Source: Actinoplanes sp. M2I2
GTDB taxonomy: Bacteria > Actinomycetota > Actinomycetes > Mycobacteriales > Micromonosporaceae
Assembly: GCF_023544445.1 (NCBI RefSeq)
Contig: NZ_JALPVJ010000030.1
Span: forward strand, 1-64,000
Direction: 5' to 3'
Length of the DNA stretch: 64,000 nucleotides
Below the pieces are notes generated by a model. The model was not told where the DNA came from. It was given only the letters and a program-made list of their open reading frames with translations, and ran no database searches. Positions 1 to 7,743 of this stretch are shown here, piece after piece (the stretch's first letter is position 1; every line of letters starts with the position of its first letter). The translations under genes and the position numbers were made by a program.

Positions 1-2
1 AA

Positions 3-80
3 CTCGTCCTCGACCCCACCAAGCGCTACCAACCCACCGGCCGGCCACCCGGACCCACACCGAAAAAGAAAAACCCCTGA
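3..80 (+). CDS. C-terminal end of an upstream protein (partial)
   Basis: Reading from base 3 gives 25 codons ending in TGA at 78-80. The peptide begins LVLDPTKRYQP and ends in a basic tail KKKNP. Nineteen of the 25 codons end in G or C, and the first nine all do, which fits coding sequence in this genome. The 5' part lies outside the window, so the product is not recognised. The stop codon sits inside the left arm of the tRNA terminator hairpin at 71-106, so this gene and the tRNA are convergent and may share one terminator. Chance open frame is the alternative. Confidence 0.45.
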   Translation, partial: LVLDPTKRYQPTGRPPGPTPKKKNP

Positions 81-106
81 ACCCACAACCGCGGGTTCAG
101 GGGTTT
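71..106 (-). terminator. Rho-independent terminator of tRNA-Gly
   Basis: A perfect 14-bp inverted repeat (AAACCCCTGAACCC at 71-84 and its complement at 93-106) encloses an 8-nt loop. On the minus strand it is followed by a T-rich run (revcomp of 61-70), the classical intrinsic terminator layout. It lies 24 nt past the 3' end of the tRNA. Confidence 0.85.
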
Positions 107-130
107 CCGATGTCTTGAGACATCACAGAG

Positions 131-203
131 AGCGGACGACGGGATTCGAACCCGCGACCCTCACCTTGGCAAGGTGATGCGCTACCAGCTGCGCTACGTC
201 CGC
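131..203 (-). tRNA. tRNA-Gly (anticodon GCC)
   Basis: The 73-nt minus-strand sequence folds as a cloverleaf. The acceptor stem is GCGGACG paired with CGTCCGC, with discriminator U. The anticodon arm is TCACC-TTGCCAA-GGTGA with anticodon GCC, and the T arm holds GGTTCGAATCC. CCA is not encoded. A -10-like TATGGT lies at 214-219 on the minus strand, and a strong terminator follows at 71-106, so the gene is probably transcribed alone. Confidence 0.97.
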
Positions 204-269
204 GTTGAGGGAAACCATACCGGATCGGCGCGGGCCGATGCGCGACCGCCCCACCAGTCAACTGACGGA

Positions 270-298
270 TTGTTCCGGCCCAGCCCGGCTGGCAGCAT
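270..298 (+). promoter_or_regulatory. Candidate promoter of the cNMP/FAD reductase fusion
   Basis: A TTGTTC (270-275) is followed after 17 nt by CAGCAT (293-298). The -10-like element ends 7 nt before an in-frame GTG at 306 and 13 nt before the ATG at 312, so a leaderless GTG start is possible. The first base of the -10 deviates from TANNNT. Confidence 0.35.
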
Positions 299-311
299 CG
301 GCCGGGTGGTC

Positions 312-1982
312 ATGTCGCCCTTCCCCGAGCTCGGGGACCAGTTCGAGGAACTCGCGCAGGCGGCGTTCCGCACGCTCGACGAGGCACAGTTCGCGCGGGC
401 GGCCGCCTACGGCCGGCCGGAGCGGGTCGACGAGGGCCGGATCGTGTTCGACGTGGGCGACGACGACGCCGACCTGCTGCTCGTCGAGTCCGGCGGGATC
501 GAGGTGCTGCAGGACGACCTCGACGGCGAGCCGATCCTGCGCGCCGGGCCCGGGCAGTTCGTCGGGGAGCTCAACCTGCTCACCGGGCAGTCCCGCATCC
601 TGCGGGCGCGCGTCGCCGCCGCCGGGCTCGTGCACCGGGTGCCGGCCCGGCAGTTCCGGCTGCTCATGGCCCAGGACGCCGAGCTGAGCGACCTGCTGCT
701 GCGGGCGTTCCTGGCCCGCCGCCGGCTGCTGGTGCAGCGGGCCGGCCGCAACCTCGAGATCATCGCGGACGAGGCCACCGGGGTCGGGATGGCGCTGCGG
801 ACGTTCCTGATCCGGCAGGACCTGCCGCACCGCTGGATCGAGCAGAACACCGCTGAGGGCCGGGTGGAAGCCGCGGCGGCCGGGCTGACCGAGGCCGACC
901 TGCCCGCGGCGGTCATGCCGCAGGCGACGTTGCGCCAGGTCGAACCGCGCGCCCTCAGCCATCGGCTGGGACTGACCTATCGGCGTACCCCGGACGGGGT
1001 GGCCGACCTGACCATCGTGGGCGCCGGCCCGGCCGGGCTGGCCGCCGCGGTCTACGGCGCCTCCGAAGGCCTCGAGACCGTGCTGCTCGACGCGGTCGCG
1101 ACCGGCGGGCAGGCCGCGGCCAGCTCGCGCATCGAGAACTACCTGGGCTTCCCGTTCGGGCTCAGCGGCGAGCAGCTGGCGGCGCGGGCGGTCGTGCAGG
1201 CGCTGAAGTTCGGCGCGCACCTGGCCAGCCCGTGTGCGGTGGTGTCCATGCGTACCTCGGACGAGGGACACGTGCTCACGCTGGTCGACGGCACCGAGAT
1301 CGTCACCCGGGCCGTGCTGATCGCGACCGGGGCGGCGTACCGGAATCTGCCGTTGGACCGGTGGTCGGACTTCGTCGGGTCGGGCATCTACTACGCCGCG
1401 ACCGACCTGGAGGCGCGCGCGGTGGCCGGGCTCCCGGTGACGGTGGTCGGCGGAGCCAACTCGGCCGGGCAGGCGGCGATCTATCTGGCCCAGCAGGCCG
1501 GCCAGGTGACCCTCGCCGTACGCGGTCCCGACCTCGCCAAGGACATGTCGAGCTACCTCGTGGAGCGCATCCGGGCCGATCCGCGGATCACCGTGCGGAC
1601 CTCGACGCGGGTGACCGCGCTGGCCGGGACCCACCGCCTCGAGGAGGTCACGCTGACCGCGGGCGCCGACGACCACCCGTGCGGGTGTTTCGGGCTGTTC
1701 TGTTTCATCGGGGCCGCCCCGGCCACCGGCTGGCTGACCGGGGTGGCGCTGGACGACAAGGGGTTCGTGCCGACCGACGGGCAGCTCGGCGACCGGTGGA
1801 CCGGCGTGGGACGCGGGCCGCTGCCGTTCGAGACCAGCGTGCCGGGGGTGTTCGCGGCCGGGGACGTGCGGTGGTCGTCGATGAAGAGGGTGGCGGCGGC
1901 GGTGGGCGAGGGGGCCAGCGCGGTGCGTTCGGTCCACCAGGCGCTGGCGTTCGCGGCGGTGCCGGCGCCTCGCCCTCGATGA
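312..1982 (+). CDS. cNMP-binding / thioredoxin reductase-like fusion protein
   Basis: This is a 556-residue soluble protein. A cyclic-nucleotide-binding (CRP-type beta-roll) domain covers about residues 30-145. A pyridine nucleotide-disulfide oxidoreductase domain follows, with an FAD-binding GAGPAG at 237-242 and an NAD(P)-site GGANSAG at 380-386. The usual thioredoxin reductase CxxC is absent: the equivalent stretch reads YYAATD. It should therefore bind FAD and NADPH but cannot pass electrons through a redox disulfide, and a nucleotide-gated reductase is the usual suggestion for this family. I chose ATG 312; GTG 306 is also possible because of the -10-like element upstream. Frames extending further back overlap the tRNA. 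The STAS gene follows 45 bp downstream with its own promoter. Confidence 0.85.
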   Translation: MSPFPELGDQFEELAQAAFRTLDEAQFARAAAYGRPERVDEGRIVFDVGDDDADLLLVESGGIEVLQDDLDGEPILRAGPGQFVGELNLLTGQSRILRARVAAAGLVHRVPARQFRLLMAQDAELSDLLLRAFLARRRLLVQRAGRNLEIIADEATGVGMALRTFLIRQDLPHRWIEQNTAEGRVEAAAAGLTEADLPAAVMPQATLRQVEPRALSHRLGLTYRRTPDGVADLTIVGAGPAGLAAAVYGASEGLETVLLDAVATGGQAAASSRIENYLGFPFGLSGEQLAARAVVQALKFGAHLASPCAVVSMRTSDEGHVLTLVDGTEIVTRAVLIATGAAYRNLPLDRWSDFVGSGIYYAATDLEARAVAGLPVTVVGGANSAGQAAIYLAQQAGQVTLAVRGPDLAKDMSSYLVERIRADPRITVRTSTRVTALAGTHRLEEVTLTAGADDHPCGCFGLFCFIGAAPATGWLTGVALDDKGFVPTDGQLGDRWTGVGRGPLPFETSVPGVFAAGDVRWSSMKRVAAAVGEGASAVRSVHQALAFAAVPAPRPR

Positions 1983-2014
1983 TCTCTCGCTGTGCTGTTC
2001 TGGCCGCCTCCGGG

Positions 2015-2020
2015 TAGCAT
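2015..2020 (+). promoter_or_regulatory. -10 element of a leaderless promoter (STAS gene)
   Basis: TAGCAT ends 7 nt before the ATG at 2028, the spacing expected when transcription starts at the start codon. No ribosome binding site precedes the ATG. Confidence 0.6.
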
Positions 2021-2027
2021 CTGGCCA

Positions 2028-2348
2028 ATGCCGATGGACGCCACGCTTGTGTACGAACCGGCCGACGCGGACGGTCTGGTCGTCGCCACACTGAGCGGTG
2101 AGCTGGATCTCGACCGCGCCGACGCCGTCCGCGATCAGCTCGCCGGGATCGCCGCCGACCCCGCCTGCCGCTACCTGCGGATCGACGTGGCCGGTCTCGA
2201 CTTCATCGACTCGTACGGGCTGGGCGCCCTGGTGAGCGCCCGAAACAGCGCGGCGGCGACCGGCGTGACCATGACACTGGCCGAGCCGTCGCCGCCGGTC
2301 CGCAAGGCGATCGAGGTGACCGGGCTCGGTCACGTCTTCGGCCTCTGA
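2028..2348 (+). CDS. STAS-domain anti-sigma factor antagonist
   Basis: This 106-residue protein is a single STAS domain of the SpoIIAA/RsbV type. Its phosphorylation loop reads FIDSYGLGAL, placing the acceptor at Ser62. Antagonists of this type release a sigma factor by binding the anti-sigma kinase when unphosphorylated. No partner kinase or sigma gene is adjacent, so the partner is unknown. The start is set by the leaderless -10 at 2015-2020; an internal ATG at 2034 is the alternative. The gene ends tail to tail with the GH26-like gene, with 19 bp between them. Confidence 0.85.
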   Translation: MPMDATLVYEPADADGLVVATLSGELDLDRADAVRDQLAGIAADPACRYLRIDVAGLDFIDSYGLGALVSARNSAAATGVTMTLAEPSPPVRKAIEVTGLGHVFGL

Positions 2349-2367
2349 GGCGTTTTGAGAACGGGCC

Positions 2368-3435
2368 CTACTTGAGCTTGAGCTGGACGTTGAACGTCGG
2401 GCTGGCGGCGAGCTTGCGGAACGCGGCCAGGCTCGACGGCGCGCTGTCGATGCTGATGTCGCGGTCGCCGAACATGTCCTTCTTCGTGTCGAAGTAGACG
2501 ATCGCCTTCACCTGCGGCCGCTTGGCCAGCTCGGGCAGCACGCTGGTGAACTGCTTCGACTTGTCGACGACCTTGCCGATGCGGTGGTAGGCGCCCCACT
2601 CGGCCACCATCAGCGGCTTCGAGGCGTGCTTGGTGGTCGCCCAGGAATAGAAGCCCTCACCTCCCCTGGCCCGGCGGTCGAGCAGGTCGGCGAAGACGCC
2701 GGCGTGGTAGTAGTTCTGCTCGGCGCTGACGTACGAGTCCAGGCCGATCCAGTCGACGACGTCGTCACCCGGGTAGAGGTCCTTCCACCACGACTGGGCC
2801 ATCCACTTCTCGTTGCCCATGTAGGCGACGACGTTGACCATGTTGCCGAGGCCCTTGGACTTCAGCCGCTTGATCACGTGGCGGTAGGAGGCCGCGAAGT
2901 CCTTGGCCGTCATGCCCGAGCCGGCGGCCGTACGCACGTCGTCCTCCGGCTCGTGGTTGAGCACGAGGAAGAACTTCTCCGGCAGCGTCGCCTTGACCCG
3001 GGCCGCGAACGCGTCGATCCGCGCGTCGAGTTTGCCCGAGGCCACGTTCGCCCAGGTCGAGCCGTACTCGACGCGCCAGTTGAGCAGCAGCACCCGCGGC
3101 TTGCCCGGCTCGCGCACCATGGCGATCTCGGCCGCGGTCGGGAACTTCTCGTCGCCCTTGTGGTACGTGTGGAAGATCGTCGCGGTACGACCGCTGAGCT
3201 TCTCCCAGTTCTTGTGCTCGAGGTCGCGCGGCCGGTTCGTGAACCCGCCCGCGGCGGCGCCCCACAGCACGCCGCAGCTGGGCACGAGCTTCGCGTCCGT
3301 CACACACTTCCGGGCAACCGCGGCGGGCGCGGGCGCGAGCGTGGTGGCGGCCTGGGCCGTGGCCGGGCCGGCTGCGAACGCGGCGCCAACCCCGGCGACG
3401 AGTGCGGCCAGCGAGTACACGGTCTGACGAAGCAT
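2368..3435 (-). CDS. Secreted GH26-like glycoside hydrolase
   Basis: The 355-residue precursor starts with a signal peptide (MLRQTVYSLAALVAGVG, cleavage near ATAQA about residue 28). The mature part resembles family 26 glycoside hydrolases (beta-mannanase-like TIM barrels). The acid/base Glu is likely E162 in NHEPE and the nucleophile E279 in VAEWG. Substrate is not certain; mannan or a related beta-glycan is plausible. The start at 3435 has a good ribosome binding site (GGGGGAG) 6-7 nt upstream; the frame runs on further upstream but gives only low-complexity basic sequence. It is divergent from the nucleotidyltransferase gene. Confidence 0.75.
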   Translation of the reverse strand: MLRQTVYSLAALVAGVGAAFAAGPATAQAATTLAPAPAAVARKCVTDAKLVPSCGVLWGAAAGGFTNRPRDLEHKNWEKLSGRTATIFHTYHKGDEKFPTAAEIAMVREPGKPRVLLLNWRVEYGSTWANVASGKLDARIDAFAARVKATLPEKFFLVLNHEPEDDVRTAAGSGMTAKDFAASYRHVIKRLKSKGLGNMVNVVAYMGNEKWMAQSWWKDLYPGDDVVDWIGLDSYVSAEQNYYHAGVFADLLDRRARGGEGFYSWATTKHASKPLMVAEWGAYHRIGKVVDKSKQFTSVLPELAKRPQVKAIVYFDTKKDMFGDRDISIDSAPSSLAAFRKLAASPTFNVQLKLK

Positions 3436-3627
3436 CGAATCTCCCCCTGTTGTCCGGCCGTTGTCCGCCGGGCATGAGAAGAGATTCCCGGGCGCCGGGT
3501 GCGCCGCCCGTGCCCGTCGCGGTGCGGACGGGTTGCGCCAATCCGCCGGTCTCCGGCGCCTCGGCCGGTGCGATCGGCCGCAACGGGGGCGGGTTGAGCT
3601 TTCCGGCCCGAGCAGGCTCCCGCTCCG

Positions 3628-3633
3628 TAGCAT
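3628..3633 (+). promoter_or_regulatory. -10 element of a leaderless promoter (nucleotidyltransferase)
   Basis: TAGCAT ends 8 nt before the ATG at 3642. The same hexamer serves the STAS gene at 2015-2020. It fixes the start upstream of the second ATG at 3705. Confidence 0.6.
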
Positions 3634-3641
3634 TCGACGGC

Positions 3642-4424
3642 ATGACGGACGCGACGGAACGACGCCGGGAGCCGGGAACGACGACTGACCGGCCACGCGG
3701 AACCATGCCGGACGCGGCCGCTCTCGGCCGGGCCGTCGCCGACATCCTCGGTCCGGGCTGCCGATCGGTGATCCTGCACGGCTCGCTGGCGGCGGGCGGC
3801 TTCCGGCCCGGCGTGAGCGACCTCGACCTGCTCGCCGTCGCCGAGGGCCCGCTCACCGACGACCAGGCGGATTCCCTCGTACGGCTGGCAGGCGACGCCG
3901 CCCTCGGCGAGGCGGCCGGCCTGGACCTGCACGTCGTGACCGCCGAGGTGGCGCGTCGCCCCTCGGCCGAGCCGCCGCTCGAACTGCTCGTCGGCCGCCA
4001 CTGCGGCGAGCCCGGCCTCGAGGTCGAACGCCGCCGCCCGGCCTGGCCCGACCTGCCCGCCGAGTTGTCGATGGCCCGGCAGGACGGTGTGGTTCTAACC
4101 GGAGCGCCCGGCGTCCTGGCCCCGGTCCCGGCCGAGTGGGTGGTCGCCCGCGGCCGCCACTGGCTCCGGACCTGGCAAAGCCTGACCGGCGACACCGCCC
4201 ACGCCGCCTTCATGGTGCTGACCGCGTGCCGCATCTGGCAGTTCGCCGCCGAGCGCGTCCACTCCCCCAAGACCGACGCCGCCCGCTGGGTACTGGCCCG
4301 GGACCCGTCGCTGTCCGCAGTGCGGCAGGCCCTGCGACAGTACGAGGGTGACCCCGCCGCGGTCGTCGACGAGCCCGGCCTGGCCGTCCTGCTCGAGACC
4401 GCCCTCCGCCACACCGCCCGGTAG
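3642..4424 (+). CDS. Aminoglycoside nucleotidyltransferase-like protein
   Basis: The 260-residue protein has an N-terminal nucleotidyltransferase fold with the signature HGS followed by SDLDLLAV, giving the two metal-binding aspartates. A C-terminal helical domain (WVVARGRHW to AERVHSPK) matches the aadA/ANT(3'')-type acceptor domain. Family members transfer AMP to aminoglycosides such as streptomycin or spectinomycin, but chromosomal homologues in actinomycetes often have no tested resistance role. The leaderless -10 at 3628-3633 selects ATG 3642. Its neighbours are unrelated, so no operon is implied. Confidence 0.75.
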   Translation: MTDATERRREPGTTTDRPRGTMPDAAALGRAVADILGPGCRSVILHGSLAAGGFRPGVSDLDLLAVAEGPLTDDQADSLVRLAGDAALGEAAGLDLHVVTAEVARRPSAEPPLELLVGRHCGEPGLEVERRRPAWPDLPAELSMARQDGVVLTGAPGVLAPVPAEWVVARGRHWLRTWQSLTGDTAHAAFMVLTACRIWQFAAERVHSPKTDAARWVLARDPSLSAVRQALRQYEGDPAAVVDEPGLAVLLETALRHTAR

Positions 4425-4448
4425 CCGGGGCTCGCCACGCCGAGGGTC

Positions 4449-6104
4449 TCAGCGCGGGCCGAGCGCCACCCCGGGCGCGCTGCCGTAGGCCGCGAAGAAC
4501 TTGTCGCGGAACTGGTCCATCCGCCAGATCGGGGCGTTCGCGGCCGGGCGCAGGCCGTCGGTCCAGCCCCAGGACGCTATCCGGTCGAGCACGGCCGGGT
4601 CCTTGGCGATGACCGACACCGGCACGTCGTGGCTGGCGTTGCGGCCGGTGATGATGGACATCGGCTGGTGGTCGCCGAACATGATGAGCACCGTGTTCTT
4701 GTCGCCGTACTCGGTGGCCCACGAGGTGAGGCTGTCGACCGAGTAGGCGAGCGTCCTGGCGTACGCGGCCTGGGTCTTGACCGGATCGGACCACAGGTCG
4801 CTGCGCGGGGGCGCGGTGGCGACCTGCGGCTCGAAGACCTTGCCGTCGCCGATCGCGTCCCACGGCACCATCGACGGGATGTGCGTCCACGGCTCGTGGC
4901 TCGACGTCAGCGTGATCTCGGCCATCAGCGGCTTGGTGGCCTTGGCGTTGACCTCCCGCTGGAACTTGTCCAGCACGAACTGGTCGGGCATCCGCGACCA
5001 GCCGAAGTCGGGTCCTTTGTAGCCCATGTTCCGCGAGTCGAACACCTTGTCGTAGCCGTAGAAGCCGGCCTCGGGCCAGTCCTTGGTGTTGCCCGGTTCC
5101 ATGCCGGCGGTCTGCCACCCGGCCTGCTTGAACGCCCGGGTCAGGGTCAGCCGGTCGCCGCTGACCATCTCGTCGTAGCGGCGCTGCGAGGTGACCCACA
5201 GCCCGGACTGGAACGAGCCGTGGGCCAGCCAGCTGCCGCCGCCGTAGGTCGAGGAGGTCAGCCACCCGGTGCGCGAGTGGAAACCGGCCGCGCCCAGCTT
5301 CGCGTTCGCCGCGTCGAGCGCCGGGTTGACGATCGCCGACATGCCGGGATCGGTCAGCGAGCTGTGCCCGAGGCTCTCCACGACGCCGATGATCACGTCT
5401 TTGCCCTGCAGACCCGAGACCAGATCCTTGGCCGGCACCGCGGCGTACGGGTCGTGGCGCACCGCCGAGGCGAACTGCCGCTCGTCCCGGATCGTCAACG
5501 GCACCTGCCGGACGGTCGACTTGGCCAGCTTGATCGCCGAGTCGGAGGCAACCGGCGCGTTCGGGAACAGCGTCAGCCCGCTCAGCGCGAGCGCCACCCA
5601 GGCCGCGCTCAGACCGGCCAGCACCCGCTTCGCCGGGAGCGCGTGCCGGGTGCCGACCCCGGCCAGCCGCACCGCAGACATGATCAGGGTGGCGACCAGG
5701 ACGACCATCAGCACGACGGCGCCGGCCACCGCGAGGTTGGCGTAGGTGCGGCCGTCGGTCTCGGTCAGCGCGTTGTAGCCGTCGCGCAGCAGCGGGGTGT
5801 CGAGCACCGGGTCGAACTTGCGGCCGAGGACCGTACGGAAACCGGCGTTGGCGATCTTGAAGACGACCAGCACCGCGAGGCCGAGCCCGAACACCGCCGC
5901 GAACGGTCTGCGCCACCGGACCGGCAGGGCCAGCACCACCGCCGCGGCGAGGATGGCCTCGATCGGCAGCCGCAGGAAGGCGCCCGGCAGGAACGCGCCG
6001 GCCTTGGTGCGGGCGATCGCGTCGGGGACCACCAGCGCGGTGACGATCAGTGCGGCCGCGGCCACGGTCAGGAGGCCGCCGAGAAGGCGACGGATCTTCG
6101 GCAA
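4449..6104 (-). CDS. Membrane sulfatase/alkaline phosphatase-superfamily protein
   Basis: This protein has four to five N-terminal membrane segments (first LLTVAAAALIVTALVV, last about residue 200) followed by a large extracytoplasmic sulfatase-fold domain. Seen motifs are VIIGVVESLG near its start, a STYGGGSW segment likely to carry the nucleophile, and the metal-ligand FGDHQP near the C-terminus. The layout recalls LtaS-type phosphoglycerol transferases that modify surface glycans, but the donor is unknown. I chose a TTG start at 6104 because GGGAG precedes it by 8 nt. The frame is open to an ATG at 6209, but that would overlap the divergent promoter at 6194-6223. Confidence 0.75.
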   Translation of the reverse strand: MPKIRRLLGGLLTVAAAALIVTALVVPDAIARTKAGAFLPGAFLRLPIEAILAAAVVLALPVRWRRPFAAVFGLGLAVLVVFKIANAGFRTVLGRKFDPVLDTPLLRDGYNALTETDGRTYANLAVAGAVVLMVVLVATLIMSAVRLAGVGTRHALPAKRVLAGLSAAWVALALSGLTLFPNAPVASDSAIKLAKSTVRQVPLTIRDERQFASAVRHDPYAAVPAKDLVSGLQGKDVIIGVVESLGHSSLTDPGMSAIVNPALDAANAKLGAAGFHSRTGWLTSSTYGGGSWLAHGSFQSGLWVTSQRRYDEMVSGDRLTLTRAFKQAGWQTAGMEPGNTKDWPEAGFYGYDKVFDSRNMGYKGPDFGWSRMPDQFVLDKFQREVNAKATKPLMAEITLTSSHEPWTHIPSMVPWDAIGDGKVFEPQVATAPPRSDLWSDPVKTQAAYARTLAYSVDSLTSWATEYGDKNTVLIMFGDHQPMSIITGRNASHDVPVSVIAKDPAVLDRIASWGWTDGLRPAANAPIWRMDQFRDKFFAAYGSAPGVALGPR

Positions 6105-6193
6105 AGCGGAAACTCCCGGTTCGAGGGTGTGGCCTCCCTCGGATACGGATCGGAGCCGCCCAAGGTTCAGCGCCCGGGACCGGAAACACGCCG

Positions 6194-6223
6194 TTGATAT
6201 GCGCGACACATAGTGCCTACAGT
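6194..6223 (+). promoter_or_regulatory. Sigma-70-type promoter of the aldehyde dehydrogenase
   Basis: TTGATA (6194-6199) and TACAGT (6218-6223) are separated by 18 nt. The predicted start lies about 40 nt before the ATG at 6271, leaving room for the AAGGAAGGGAG ribosome binding site. Confidence 0.55.
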
Positions 6224-6270
6224 CGCTGCACGCGATCTCCGGTCGCCGCAGGCAAGGAAGGGAGCACCCG

Positions 6271-7734
6271 ATGGCGCTGCTCGACGAGGCTCACCGGAAC
6301 GAACTGATCTTCACCGACGGCGCCTGGCGGGCCGGCAGCGGCGAGACCATCGACGTGATCGAGCCGGCCACCGGCGACACGCTGGGCCAGCTGGCCCTGG
6401 CGACTCCCGGCGACGTGGCCGCGGCCGCGCGCTCCGCCGCCGTCGCCCAGCGCGAGTGGGCCGCCCGGCCGCACGTCGAGCGGGCCGCGGTGCTGCGCCG
6501 GGCCGCCGGGCTGTGGGCCGAGCACGCCGAGGAGATCGCCTGGTGGAACGTCCGCGAGGTCGGCGCGGTCCCCGGCATGGCCGCGTTCGCCGTGCACACC
6601 GCCGAGCAGGAGTGCTGGGAGGCGTCGTCGCTGCCGGGCCGCCCGTACGGCGAGCTGATCCCGTCGGGGGAGCCGCGCCTGTCGATGACCCGGCGCTACC
6701 CGGTCGGCGTGGTCGGGGTCATCGCGCCGTTCAACGTGCCCATCATCCTGGCCATCCGCTCGGTCGCGCCGGCTCTCGCGCTGGGCAACGCGGTCCTGCT
6801 CAAGCCCGACCCGCGGACGGCGGTGACCGGCGGCGTCGTCCTGGCGGCCCTGTTCCGGGAGGCCGGGCTGCCCGACGGCCTGCTGCAGGTGCTGCCCGGC
6901 GGCCGCGACGTCGGCGAGGCCGTGGTGACCGATCCCCGGGTGCCGGTGATCTCGTTCACCGGCTCGACGCCGGCCGGGCGCCGCGTGGGCGAGCTGGCCG
7001 GGAGCCACCTCAAGCGCGCCCACCTCGAGCTCGGCGGCAACTCGGCGCTGGTGGTGCTGTCGGACGCCGACGTGGACACGGCGGTCAACCTGGCCGCCTG
7101 GGGCAGCTGGTTCCACCAGGGCCAGATCTGCATGACGACGGGCCGTCACCTCGTCCACGAGAGTCTCTACGACGACTTCGTGGAGCGCCTGGCCGACAAG
7201 GCGGCCAAGCTCCCGGTCGGCGATCCGGCCCGCGACCAGGTCGCCCTGGGCCCGGTCATCGACGCCGGCCAGCGCGACAAGATCCACGGCCTCGTCACCT
7301 CGAGCGTGGGCGGCGACGTCCGGGTGGCCGCCGGCGGCGACTACGACCGGCTCTTCTACCGCCCGACGGTGCTGGCCGGCGTCACCGCTTCGACCCCCGC
7401 GTTCACCGAGGAGATCTTCGGGCCGGTGGCCCCGGTGGCCCGCTTCGGCACCCTCGACGAGGCCGTCGCCCTGGCCGGCGACTCCGAGTACGGACTGTCG
7501 CTGGGCATCGTCACCCGCGACGCGATGCGCGGCGTGGAACTGGCCGACCGCATCCCGACGGGCATCGCCCACATCAACGACCAGACGGTGAACGACGAGG
7601 CCAACGCCCCCTTCGGCGGGATCGGCGGGTCGGGCACGGGCTCCCGGTTCGGCGGCGCCCAGGCCAACATCGAGGCCTTCACCGAGACGCGCTGGATCAC
7701 CGTACGAAGCCAGGCCGCGACCTACCCGTTCTGA
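6271..7734 (+). CDS. NAD(P)-dependent aldehyde dehydrogenase (benzaldehyde dehydrogenase-like)
   Basis: The 487-residue protein spans the whole aldehyde dehydrogenase family. The general base Glu253 lies in LELGGNSA, the catalytic Cys287 in GQICMT, and EEIFGPVAPV is the usual C-terminal family motif. Sequence style is closest to benzaldehyde or vanillin dehydrogenases, which oxidise aromatic aldehydes to acids; the exact substrate cannot be read from sequence. A purine-rich ribosome binding site (AAGGAAGGGAG) sits just before the ATG. It ends 9 bp from the convergent sulfotransferase-like gene. Confidence 0.85.
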   Translation: MALLDEAHRNELIFTDGAWRAGSGETIDVIEPATGDTLGQLALATPGDVAAAARSAAVAQREWAARPHVERAAVLRRAAGLWAEHAEEIAWWNVREVGAVPGMAAFAVHTAEQECWEASSLPGRPYGELIPSGEPRLSMTRRYPVGVVGVIAPFNVPIILAIRSVAPALALGNAVLLKPDPRTAVTGGVVLAALFREAGLPDGLLQVLPGGRDVGEAVVTDPRVPVISFTGSTPAGRRVGELAGSHLKRAHLELGGNSALVVLSDADVDTAVNLAAWGSWFHQGQICMTTGRHLVHESLYDDFVERLADKAAKLPVGDPARDQVALGPVIDAGQRDKIHGLVTSSVGGDVRVAAGGDYDRLFYRPTVLAGVTASTPAFTEEIFGPVAPVARFGTLDEAVALAGDSEYGLSLGIVTRDAMRGVELADRIPTGIAHINDQTVNDEANAPFGGIGGSGTGSRFGGAQANIEAFTETRWITVRSQAATYPF

Positions 7735-7743
7735 GCGGGAGTC

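Noticed and set aside
174..311. Extended N-terminus of the cNMP/FAD fusion starting at ATG 174
   Set aside because: It overlaps the tRNA-Gly gene and gives a non-conserved, basic sequence. A start at 306-312 fits the domain boundary.
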